A stretch of 64,000 bases of DNA from Maniola hyperantus (lineage: Eukaryota; Arthropoda; Insecta; Lepidoptera; Nymphalidae). Made by a program: the position numbers and the translations under genes. Shown one piece after another: positions 1 to 9,300 of this stretch. Below the pieces are notes generated by a model. It was not told the origin of the DNA. It saw nothing but the letters and a program-made list of their open reading frames with translations, and searched no databases. Numbering within the stretch: position 1 is the stretch's first letter; each line of letters opens with the position of its first letter. Where the stretch lies: assembly GCF_902806685.2 (NCBI RefSeq), contig NC_048550.1, forward strand, positions 4,197,383 through 4,261,382, read 5' to 3'.

Positions 1-525
1 CATTTTCCTGACCAAATAAATTTTTGTCCTTTTCTTAACAAATTATGTAATGGATCTAATATTATTGATATTTTTGGCACATATTTCCCATAAAAGTTTA
101 TCTTCCCTAGAAACTGTCTAACATTTTTCTGGGTTTTCGGAACAGGGAAATTCTTTATAGCAATTAAGTTATCTTTCAGTGGAGTGACTGTATTATTCTT
201 GATAATATGGCCCAAATATTTTACTGAGTCTTGTGCAAAGTTACATTTTGAGAATTTTAATCTAAAGCCTTCTTCTAATGTTGCTTCCAGCAAAAGTGAT
301 AAGTGCTTGATGTGGTCTGAAAATGTCTCAGAAAATACCAAAATATCATCAATGTAGTTAACAGTGAAATCTGATAGTCTGTGTTTCCGTATAATACTAC
401 TCAATATTCTTTGAAAAATTGCAGGTGATGTTTTTAAACCGAATGGTAAGCATGTCCATTGGTAATGCCCATCCTGGGTAACAAATGCTGTTTTTTCCCT
501 GTCTTCGATCTTCAAAGGAATGGAC
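1..525 (-). pseudogene. Ty3/gypsy reverse transcriptase fragment
   Basis: Read on the minus strand, this stretch gives a reverse transcriptase palm region: a segment with TCLPFGLKTSPAIFQRIL, then VNYIDDILVF (the YxDD catalytic motif, here YIDD, near 345-370), then the connection segment with KYLGHII and RQFLGKINFYGKYV. This order is that of Ty3/gypsy pol. The upstream part of RT and the protease are missing because the reading joins directly to gag at about 525, in a different frame. The copy runs off the left edge of the window, so RNase H and integrase cannot be judged. It is a dead, deleted copy. Confidence 0.85.
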
Positions 526-1527
526 TTTGTTTTCTTTCTCACAAATTCTGCATGGTTTGTAACTTCCATCTCGGTCTTTAATTTTATTTTCTAAACCTTT
601 CATTTTTATTCCCGAATTCTTTTTATTCACTAGATGTTCCAAGCCCCTGATATTATTAAACAAATCCTTAGTCTCCTTTAAGCTAGTTCTATTGATTTTG
701 TCTGCAATAAAATTTGGGAGCCCGGTGGCAATTAAATCAATTAACGTGGTATTATCCATTGATTTATTAACTTCTAATAAAAGTTTTTCCTTTTTCAAAG
801 CATATTCCAGTAATGATCCTTGTCTATATTTGAATAGCATTGCATATCTCACTGGCGACCATCCCCTGTCTGCGTAAGTTTCACAGAAGTTTTCCTTCCA
901 TGTTGACCATTCTGAGTTTACTGTACATTTTATGAGTCTTGAACTGTACCAATCGAGGCATGAATCTTCTAAGAATAATCTCAAGGCGTCAATTTTCTTA
1001 GTGTCTTCTTCTATACCAACACGAATACATTCTGATTCAAAAATAGCCATCCATTGTGATACATTTGACATCTTATTATAGAATTTCTCTAATACAATTT
1101 TTTCTGTCAGCTTTTTTATATTGTCGGACTTCGATGAATTCTTTTTTTCAGCAAAATTCTCTAAGATTCTCGTCAAAGCCTCTTCTGAAATTCCAGAAGT
1201 AGAGGGCAGTGTCCGCGTTTCTTGTGTTGATTCCTCTAGCAAATATCCTTTAAACTGCATGTTTCCATCTTCATCTATGTAGGTACCACATATCTCTGGT
1301 GTTAGTGTAAACCAAACTTGTCTTCTATCATTTCTCTTTTGTAGTGTGGTTTTTACTTTTTGAAATGTTTGAGTTTTTATCAATGTGTCGTGCAGTTTTG
1401 CTGGTTGGAATTCTTCCGGCATTAAGAAGGTACGATTATTATTAGTTATTGATGTTAAGCAGATGACATTTGATTTCGGATCATCCATCGATTTTTTTAC
1501 AACAAATTCCAATCTTAACTTCTCCAT
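526..1527 (-). pseudogene. Ty3/gypsy gag, 3' truncated
   Basis: An open frame of about 334 codons starting with ATG at 1527 has gag character: a central helical capsid-like region with ALRLFLEDSCLDWYSSRL and WKENFCETYADRGW, then KYRQGSLLEYALKKEKLLLE, and at the end the start of a cysteine motif (CRICEKENK). The frame continues 42 more codons to 397, but those are out-of-frame RT sequence, so the real gag stops at the deletion junction near 525. The cysteine motif is cut before it is complete. The family is clear from the joined RT; the exact clade is not. Gag of this type packages the element RNA. Confidence 0.75.
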
Positions 1528-2066
1528 GTTCTTGCAAAAAATAGCTATAGAATTGTTGTTTTATAATGTGTTTATAAACACTCTTGTGAAATAAAAGATC
1601 TTGCGTTGCTCTGTAAAGAGAATTATGTTTTATTAACGACCTGACATTTTACAAGAACCAAACACATAAGTTGTTAAAGATTATCTTACCTGTAAAGAGA
1701 AACAACAATTGAAGCTATTATTTCACTGTTATTAGGTATTGTTTAAACTTTAAATTCTAATTTTATATTATAATTCGAAATTCACTCGCACAGCTAACGT
1801 TTTAATAAAATAACAACCTGACAGTTGACACTTGACAGCTCTCTCGGGTCAATGCGCGGCAGATTCAAATTATGTGATCATAGACATAGATAAGTGATGA
1901 CATTGACATAGACAAATAAATGAAGAGAAATAAATGGGCTTCCTAAGGTCATTTATATATATATAGAGAAGATTATAAGTAGTTCTAATTAATAGAATGA
2001 GTACTATTTACTTCTGATCTTATTCAGACTGAATTTCATTGGAAATATATTATGTATTTGCTTTAG
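1528..2066. other. Non-coding stretch, possible gypsy LTR and host intron
   Basis: No coding region is seen. The part next to gag should contain the leader and LTR of the deleted gypsy copy, but without a partner LTR neither can be bounded. An AT dinucleotide run is at about 1952-1964. The last bases (to 2066, ending CTTTAG) are the splice acceptor of the first visible exon of the following gene. Confidence 0.4.
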
Positions 2067-4532
2067 AGATTACCAAAATGATATATTTAAGGAGACGTCA
2101 AAATATATGAGAGATATTGCCATAGCCCTTGACAGTAAAACTGTTGCGGGAAACCAGGCGACAGTGGATGCTCCGCCAATCAGCCTAACTTGGGATGTTA
2201 AGGTAAACTCTTGGTAAAATACTAATAGGTAGGTACCTAATTGATTGCAGATATCAAAATAAAATCTGTTGACATTGACAGTACAGTTATGGAACTATCG
2301 AGCTGGTAAAGTCCCGACAGGTGGAGATGGCCGTAGGGGTGGGGGACACCCCGCACACCCGTACAGCCCCCGCGCTAACCCGGCGCGGCGCGGAATAGCG
2401 TTAGTGACGTGCGGGTGTGCGGGGTGTCCCCTCGCCTCATACCCCGATTGCCATCTCAACCTGTGGCGTACTATACATGGTAGACACACATAATATGTAT
2501 ATGCACATATGACAGAAAGCTATGCAGAGACTTCAAGTTGACAATGGTTAAAAGTAAGTTTATGTAGAAGTTTGTCAAAAGTGTACAAAACTTTGACTTT
2601 GCTCAGACTTATTAAAAGTAAAGTCTGAGCAAAGTCAAAGTAAGTACGCTCTATAGATATCGTGTAGTTATAAAAGCGTGTTTATTTAGTTTTTAAATAA
2701 TAAAATACTAGCTAATGCTGCGACTTTATGCGCGTGGATTTAGGTTTAGGAACCCTTTAATTTTCTGGAATAAAAGTAATCTATGCTGCATCTAAATCAT
2801 GTCAAACCGTTGCTCCCTTGCGACGTGATGTTTATTGGTTTGTTGATTTGTCCTTCAATCACGCTGCAACGGAGCAACGGATCGACGTGATTTTTTGCAT
2901 GGATATAGTTATAGACCTGGAGAGTGACAAAGGCTACTTTTTATCCCGGAAAATCAAAGAGTTCCCACGGGATTTAAAAGACACTAAAACCACGCGAACG
3001 AAGTCGCCGACATCAGCTAGTATTACAATAAAACTTAAAGCTAGCAATTATCTTATTATACTACACAAATCTTGCCCACATGGAATGGTGCCAAGAATAC
3101 TGGCTGTGTTTCCGCGCTAGACAGTCAAGCTGATCCGTTGCGCAAAAAATGAGCCAGCCCTGTTTAATCCATAAGCTTGCATACTAATATTATAAATGCG
3201 AAAGTGTGCCTGTCTGTCTGTCTGTCTGTCTGTCTGCTAGCTTTTCTTGGCTCAACCGTTCAACCGATTTTGACAAAATTTGGTACAGAGGTAGCTTGCA
3301 ACCCGGGGAAGGACATGGGCTACTTTTTATCCCGGAAAATTTAGGAGTTCCCACAGGATTTTTAAAAACCTAAATCCACGCGTACGAAGTCGCAGGCATC
3401 AGCTAGTATATTTATATTTCAAGTGCCCAGAAGAGTTCTGTTCCGGTGATGTCCTTATCGATAACGTGACTGTACATGGGTTGGATACAGTATACTCCGC
3501 TCACACTGGTGGTCCTATTAAGACGATGTCCGCAAGAATAACGGAATCATTAAGATTTGACTCGTTAATGGTATGGTACCACATCTTTTTAAAAAATTAA
3601 CTAGAAACCAAAATATTCAGATTTTAAGTAGTAAAATAAAATACAGAAGAAAAACCCGCATTACATTGTGATTGATTACAGGTTAGAGGAATTACAGACT
3701 ATTTTCATAATGATTCGGCTGTAGAGAAACACTTATTTGTAGCTGAAATCCACGATGTTGCCGTCGAATTTGAAATTAACGTGGAAAAACCGGAAGCAAG
3801 ATTTGAAGTTGTCAGCTGGAGGTACAATTAATATCATCTAAATACATTAGATACTAGCTTATCCTGCGACTTTGTCCGCGTGGACTACATAAACCCCAAT
3901 TTTACCTCCTTATGGGGTTGAATTTTCAAAAATCCTTTCTTAGCGATGTCTACGTCATAATAGCTATCTGCATGTCAAATTTCAGCCCGGGCCGTCCAGT
4001 AGTTTGAGCTGTGTGTCTGTGTTGATGGATCAGTCAGTCGGTCAGTCGGCCGGTCGGTCGGTCAGTTAAAAATTTAACACCTAAAGGGGTAAAATCCACG
4101 GGGGTCCACGCACGCGGACGAAGTCGTGGGCATAAGCTAGTAATATAATAATTATCGTTTTTAAAATCTTACCTAACCTACTTACTTAGTATCAAAAAAA
4201 AATTTTACAAAAAAAAACCGACTTCAATACACAAACACTATAAATTAAAAATAATTTAATTTATTACCGAATTTATTATGTATACAAGTGTTAATATAGT
4301 TTCATAATAATACTTGTGTAAAAAAAATTTTTTTTTCAGATCATTTGAGTTTTCGATTCTTCCATTCGAACATCGAAAAGACCAAAAATCTCTGGAATCA
4401 TTCATCCATGGATACTTACTAAACGTGCTGCCTAAATTACTCAACAATCATTTAACCAATACATACAAACTACTGAGTCACTCTACGCCGTTAGTAGGAG
4501 CTGCATCAACTATTTGCGATTGTGGTACCTAA
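2067..4532 (+). CDS. TULIP-like secreted lipid-binding protein, C-terminal exons
   Basis: Four exons join in phase: 2067-2202, 3424-3570, 3682-3821 and 4340-4532, all with AG acceptors and GT donors, ending at TAA 4530-4532. They give about 204 residues. Visible segments include DIAIALDSKTVAGNQATVD, CPEEFCSGDVLIDNVTVHGL, FVAEIHDVAVEFEINVEK, and a C-terminal helix FIHGYLLNVLPKLLNNHL before TICDCGT. The pattern (VHGL segment, alternating beta strands, late amphipathic helix ending LPKLLN) resembles the TULIP fold of insect group-7-allergen and JHBP/takeout proteins, which bind lipids or hormones outside cells. That assignment is inferred from pattern only. The first exon opens with one base completing a codon, so at least one upstream exon, presumably with the signal peptide, is missing; it may lie left of the gypsy remnant. 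Introns carry Helitron-like and fold-back repeats. Confidence 0.7.
2313..2470. repeat. F-family GC-rich fold-back MITE, copy 1
   Basis: Inverted arms start near GGTGGAGATGGCC and end near GCCATCTCAACCTG, with a GC-rich core carrying CCCGCACACCCG and its complement. It lies in intron 1 of the TULIP-like gene. Similar copies are at 8278, 11471 and 22912, and half copies at 57638 and 61176. Confidence 0.75.
2591..2640. repeat. Perfect 20-bp hairpin
   Basis: Arms of 20 bp (CTTTGACTTTGCTCAGACTT and its complement) flank a 10-base loop. It lies in intron 1 of the TULIP-like gene. Whether it is transcribed as a structured RNA is unknown. Confidence 0.8.
2708..3020. repeat. Palindromic Hel-A element with a 3' end on both sides
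   Basis: The left side reads CTAGCTAATGC outward as a reverse 3' terminus and the right side ends CATCAGCTAG. The two halves meet near the GACGTGAT motif at about 2825. A normal copy would begin with the TC 5' end. Confidence 0.65.
3069..3163 (+). repeat. Interspersed repeat shared with 36773-37020
   Basis: The segment with GCCAAGAATACTGGCTG and CAAAAAATGAGCCAGCCC matches the sequence around 36773-37020, where it is split by a hAT-like MITE. Family not recognised. Confidence 0.6.
3179..3406 (+). mobile_element. Hel-A Helitron-like element
   Basis: It carries the family start ATACTAATATTATAAATGCG, a TCTG run, ATCCCGGAAAAT, and the 3' end GGCATCAGCTAG followed by T. The CTAG end is only 17 bases before exon 3424-3570, so the acceptor lies just outside the element. 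Confidence 0.75.
3853..4138. repeat. Palindromic Hel-C element with a 3' end on both sides
   Basis: Begins CTAGCTTATCCTGCGAC and ends GTGGGCATAAGCTAG. Internal motifs TCAGCCCG and a TCAGTCGG run are of the Hel-C type. It lies in intron 3 of the TULIP-like gene. Confidence 0.65.
4197..4316 (+). repeat. Single arm of the 55404-55750 inverted-repeat family
   Basis: Shares AAACCGACTTC, ACACAAACACTA and TTATTACCGAAT with the arms at 55404-55750. It ends about 23 bases before the last exon of the TULIP-like gene, close to its polypyrimidine tract. Confidence 0.65.
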
Positions 4533-4542
4533 TCAAAATATG

Positions 4543-4548
4543 AATAAA
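4543..4548 (+). terminator. Poly(A) signal AATAAA
   Basis: AATAAA lies 11 bases after the TAA stop of the TULIP-like gene. Close but plausible for a short 3' UTR; cleavage site not identified. Confidence 0.5.
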
Positions 4549-4827
4549 CGCGATTCGTAAAACCAAAAGCTAAGCTTTTTTTACTGATAAACTTGTCTGA
4601 GAATATGCATGCAGGCTGAAGTATAAAGAATGTTGGTACTAGTTGCTCAGCCTTAAGACACAGTTAAAACGCGACAGGTTTATGTCTCTCACAATAAATC
4701 TGTCTCATTTTAACTTTAAGTTACATCTGAGCAATTAAAAAGTACACTCTCGATCTCAGCCTTAGTACCTGTGGAACGATAAAATTCGCATCAAAATCGG
4801 TGCAGTAAATTTAACAACAGTAGACCA

Positions 4828-5126
4828 TCTCTACATAGTATAAAATAAAGTCGCTTCCCGCGGCTGAATGTATGTATGAACGCGTAGATCTTTTGAACTA
4901 CGCAACGGATTTTAATGCGCTTTTCACCAATAGATAGAGTGATTCAAGAGGAAGGTTTATAGGTATAGTTTAATTCTCAAAAATTAGAGATCTCTAGGGA
5001 AATTGAAATAATGTGAATTAGGTCGGAAAAAATCCTCTCATTTGAGAGCTTCCGAGGCAATGACACCTCAATGACACCACATTAGTATCTACATTGCACC
5101 CATGCGAAGCCGGAGCGGGTCGCTAG
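4828..5126 (+). mobile_element. Hel-B Helitron-like element
   Basis: Starts TCTCTACATAGTATAAAA after an A and ends GCGGGTCGCTAG before a T, as expected for insertion between A and T. A second copy with the same ends is at 9518-9824. Confidence 0.75.
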
Positions 5127-5219
5127 TATATCTTAAGAAGATACCTACTACTGAGGAGAATCTTTGATTCTATTTACATAAGAAATCTAACTACACAAAA
5201 GTCTAAATAATATACCTAT

Positions 5220-5575
5220 TTATTGAGTAATGACTGACTGATCTATCAACGCACAGCTCAAACTGCTGGAGAGAACAGGCTATCATGCAGACAGCTATTA
5301 TGACGTAGACATCCGCTAAGAATTGGAAATTCAACCCTTAGAGCTAGCGCGCACCACGGTGCGGCGAGTTGCGGTGCGTTTAAAAATCGTTTAAATGTAT
5401 GAAATCCGGTGTGGAGTTAGTTCCGCAGTACGCGTGCTTTTATGTATTCTATAGTTCACAGATTTTGCGGGAAAAAACGTACGGAAATTTACTGTGGTGT
5501 GCGCTAGCTCTTACGCGGGTAATTGGGGTTTGTGACCTTCGCGGAGGGAGTCGTGGGCATAAAATTATTTAGTAT
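5220..5575 (+). mobile_element. Hel-C Helitron-like element split by a MITE
   Basis: Hel-C motifs TGACTGACTGATCTATCA, CAGCTCAAACTGCTGGA and GACGTAGACATCCGC are followed, after a nested MITE, by GTCGTGGGCATAA. The CTAG terminus has decayed. It lies between the two convergent genes. Confidence 0.6.
5341..5510. mobile_element. Harbinger-like MITE with TTA target duplication
   Basis: Inverted ends GAGCTAGCGCGCACCAC and GTGGTGTGCGCTAGCTC are flanked by TTA at 5338-5340 and 5511-5513. A 3-bp TTA duplication is typical of PIF/Harbinger. It is inserted into a Hel-C copy and has no coding capacity. Confidence 0.65.
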
Positions 5576-5655
5576 TACAATGAAACTAGAAGAATAAAAC
5601 TACAGTAATGTTTATGATTAAAGTAACTCAAGATATTTATATATTTTCTTATCCG

Positions 5656-6275
5656 TTACACGGCTTTATAAATGACGTTGTCTTCATCCACGTCTGTCGT
5701 GTATTCCAACATGACTGGTTTCGGAGATGTCCCCCAGTGTCTCATTTTTACAAGTTTTCTGTGAATTAAAAAGGTAGTCAAGTGTTATATTATGGTTATA
5801 TATTATAGTCTCTTAGTAGGTACTTAATGGCCTTGTAGATGAATTCAACTTTCTGTACCAAAGATCTTGAATCTTATACCTTATTTTATCATTCAAAGAT
5901 TACCTTGTAGGACTATCTTCAAGCTGCATTCTATTATCAGGTGAAAATGCTTGTGTTCTCCTCTCTCTTTCTTCAGGAGGTTTTGTGTTCGAAGCAGTTT
6001 CTTTACTGATGATCCTGATAGATTTGTCTAGATTTGGTTCTGGGAAGAAATTTGGACCAGGCTCAAACTTTCTCATCACTATTTCTGAAGACCCACTTTG
6101 TATTACTGTTGTAAGGATGATCGGATTGGGTAATATCGATACCCGCCGCGCTGGAGGCATTGTGAGTTTGTAGTAATAATTGTTACCCTATAAAACAATA
6201 TTTATAAAATTGATATTTTTAGGGTTCCGTACCTCAAAAGGAAAAACGGAACCCTTATAGGATCACTTTGTTGTA

Positions 6276-6318
<43 letters not shown>

Positions 6319-9300
6319 CTGTCAAGAAACCTACAGGGTACTTCCCGTTGACCTAGAATCATGAAATTTGGCAGGTAGGTAGATCTTATAGCTGACATTT
6401 GGGGAAAAATCTGAAAACCGCGAATTAAGGGTTAGATCACACAAAAAAATTAAATTGTGGTCATGAACTAATAATTAGTATTTTCAACTTTCCAAGTGAG
6501 TGACTATATCAAGTAGGCTATCATATGAAAGGTCTTCACCTGTACATTTTAAAACAGATTTTTATATATTTTTATGCATCATAGTTTTTGAATTATCGTG
6601 CAAAATGTCTAAAAAATACGACTTTAGTACGGAACCCTCATTGCGCGAGCCTGAGCCTGAAACTTGGCCGGTTTTTTTGTTAAAACAAGTTTTAAAGCCA
6701 TTCAAAGTGAAAACTAACAAAATTTTTGTTGTTACGTAAGTAGGTACTTGAACATAATATATCATGCATGTGATTCTCGCAGAAATCCAATATACCCGGC
6801 AGTTTTAGGACCACGCTGTCGTCTAGACGGGAAACTATGATGATATGTTTAGATTTATGACCAGATTAAACCCTAGGAAGCTTCGTAAAATAGGGGCGAG
6901 GACTTAAAACCTAGTCTTTAAACATAGGTATAGACATTTTTGCGTTTCTCAGTCCTTAGATAAAGGTAATCTCCACAGCTGCAAAATGAAAATACTTTCT
7001 TATTTAAATAACTGCGTCGTTTAGACTTTTAAAGAGGTTAATAAAAGGAAAATCTCTATAATATAAAAATGAATCACTAAATGTGTTGGTCATCGGAAAT
7101 CTTGAGAACAGCTGAACCGATTTCGCTAATTCTTTTTTTATAATATTCCTTGATGTAGGTACGAGGATGGTTCTTACGGAGAGAAAAAAATTAAAAAATT
7201 GCCTGAAAAAGAATCGACTGTTAAGGCGGTACGAAGTCCGCCAGGTCAGCTAGTATTTAAATACATAAGATGATTGTTAAAAGTCAATACGATTTTATAC
7301 ACGTTAAATTTGCAGATGGAGTGTTCGTATGTTTTACATTTACCTCAGGATCTCGGTGGTCTGCATTGAAGATGGCCTTTCCAATGGAATATCTTGGTGT
7401 ATCCTGGCTCTTCTCCCAATATAATGAATCAGAGTGATCTTCTTTATGATTTATATCACTTTGTTCCGCGTTAACAATGTTATTTTTGCTGTTCGAGTAT
7501 TTCGTGAGCTTCTCCGCATATTTACTTGTGTCTCGTTCTTTTTCCCACTGTTCCGCAAGAGAATCATCTCCCGGTGGAGCTTCTTGCTGATATTCTTCAG
7601 TGAGATTGGCGGCGAAGGCTGTGTTGAAAATAGGAAAGCAAATGTGTTAAAATTTTATGGGAATTTTTTGGGAAGACAATTGCGTAATGTAGGTACGTGA
7701 GTTAATCTTTATGAGTTCACTAGGTACCACAAGGCACATTGCATTTGAATGTTTGTTTGTTTGTTTGAAAAATGTGTTTATTAATAATTAACGAAAATAT
7801 ATACATAGTTTATGTCTTATTAACCTAGGATAAACACATAAAAATATAATTAAACATAGTTTGGCAGGCTTTAGACGCCCCTTTCAAACTTACCAGCTTC
7901 ATATTTTAAGACCATTTAAATGGTCCAGCAACTTACCAGCTATCGTAGCTTTAGTTTTAAGTTTGCGTAATAATTATCACCACTATATCTTACAAATCTA
8001 ACACCATACCAGACCATCAATAAGAGTAATTTATTACCTATTTTGAATAAATCATTTGACTTTGACTTTGAAATGTTCTATTTACACCATAAATACACCA
8101 ACAATAAGATAAAAATTAGTTATGCTAACCTTAGTACACCGGTTATCACTTGTAAACATATGCTTGAATGTAGGTTTTCTTTAATTCTCTAGTTCCTGTT
8201 GGGACCCCTTATTCACACGTATTATATAGGTACAGACTTCAATGTGTAAAAAATCACAATATGCCCATAGTACTCGAAAGGTCGAGATGGCAATCGAAGT
8301 AAGAGGCGGGGGTACGCCCCGCACACCCGCACGCCACCCGCGCTCGCTCGCAGCGGGTTAGTGCGGGGATTGTGCAGGTTATACGTGGCATTCCCTCCCC
8401 GCTTGCCATCTTGATCTGTCGCGGATAGATATATAGATGATGACGTATAGACCTATAGACCTATAGATGATGACTCAGCGATTACAAATAATTTTTTGCT
8501 GATTTTAAGCGCGGTACAATTGGAATCAACGTAGTAGTAATTACCTACCGTCATCTTCTTTATCACTCCTTCTGTGGTGGACCAACATATTATCTGGCTT
8601 GTCATAAAACTGACCTCGGCGCATGTACACTTTTACATCAGGCCCTGCAAAATAATGATATGAAAAACAAAATGTCGATTGCGTAGTGCGTAACCACCGT
8701 TAAGGTTTAGAGCCGAAATTTCACGAACAGGGTTCGTGAAATTTCGGCCCACTTTTTCGGTGATCAATTCGGTGTAATATTAAGGTGAAAATATACGATA
8801 GACACTTTAACATCAACAAACTTACTTGCGTGGACAATAAACTCAGCGAAACAGTAATTGTAGCCGTACGCAACTCCAGCAATGGTTGCAATGCTCAGTC
8901 CACAGCATACAGAACAAACCAACCAGCACGAGAGGAAAAAAGTTAATATCCTGTCAACAGAAAACGTATCTAAATATCTTCTTTTAAACATACAGTTCAA
9001 ACTTGCGGTTTTTGCGTTTAGGTTCCTCAGACAAATAGACCACCACATAGTAAAAACCGGCCAAGTGCGAGTCAGGCTCGCGCAACGAGGGTCCGTACAA
9101 CAGTCGTATTTTTTCGACATTTTGCACGATAATTCAAAAACTATGATGCATAAAAATAAATAAAAATCTGTTTTAGAATGTACAAGTGAAGACCTTTCAT
9201 ATGATACCCCACTTGATATAGTTATCTTACTTCTAAAATTGAAAATACTAATTATTAGTTCATGACCACAATTTAATTTTTTGTGTGTGATGTAACCACA

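Larger units (their letters stand above)
1..1527 (-). mobile_element. Internally deleted Ty3/gypsy retrotransposon
   Basis: Gag and the RT palm lie on the same strand but are fused with loss of protease and the N-terminal part of RT. The element continues beyond the left window edge. Its LTR would lie to the right of 1527 (5' side on the minus strand), but no second LTR copy is in the window, so its limits cannot be set. Confidence 0.8.

Noticed and set aside
3200..3240. Short direct repeats as a CRISPR array
   Set aside because: They are TCTG microsatellites inside Helitron-like and R repeats, without spacers; the genome is eukaryotic.
8970..9120. Upstream extension of the membrane-protein frame starting MSKKYDCC
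   Set aside because: These codons come from an R-family repeat; the acceptor at 8970 gives correct phase with the upstream exon.
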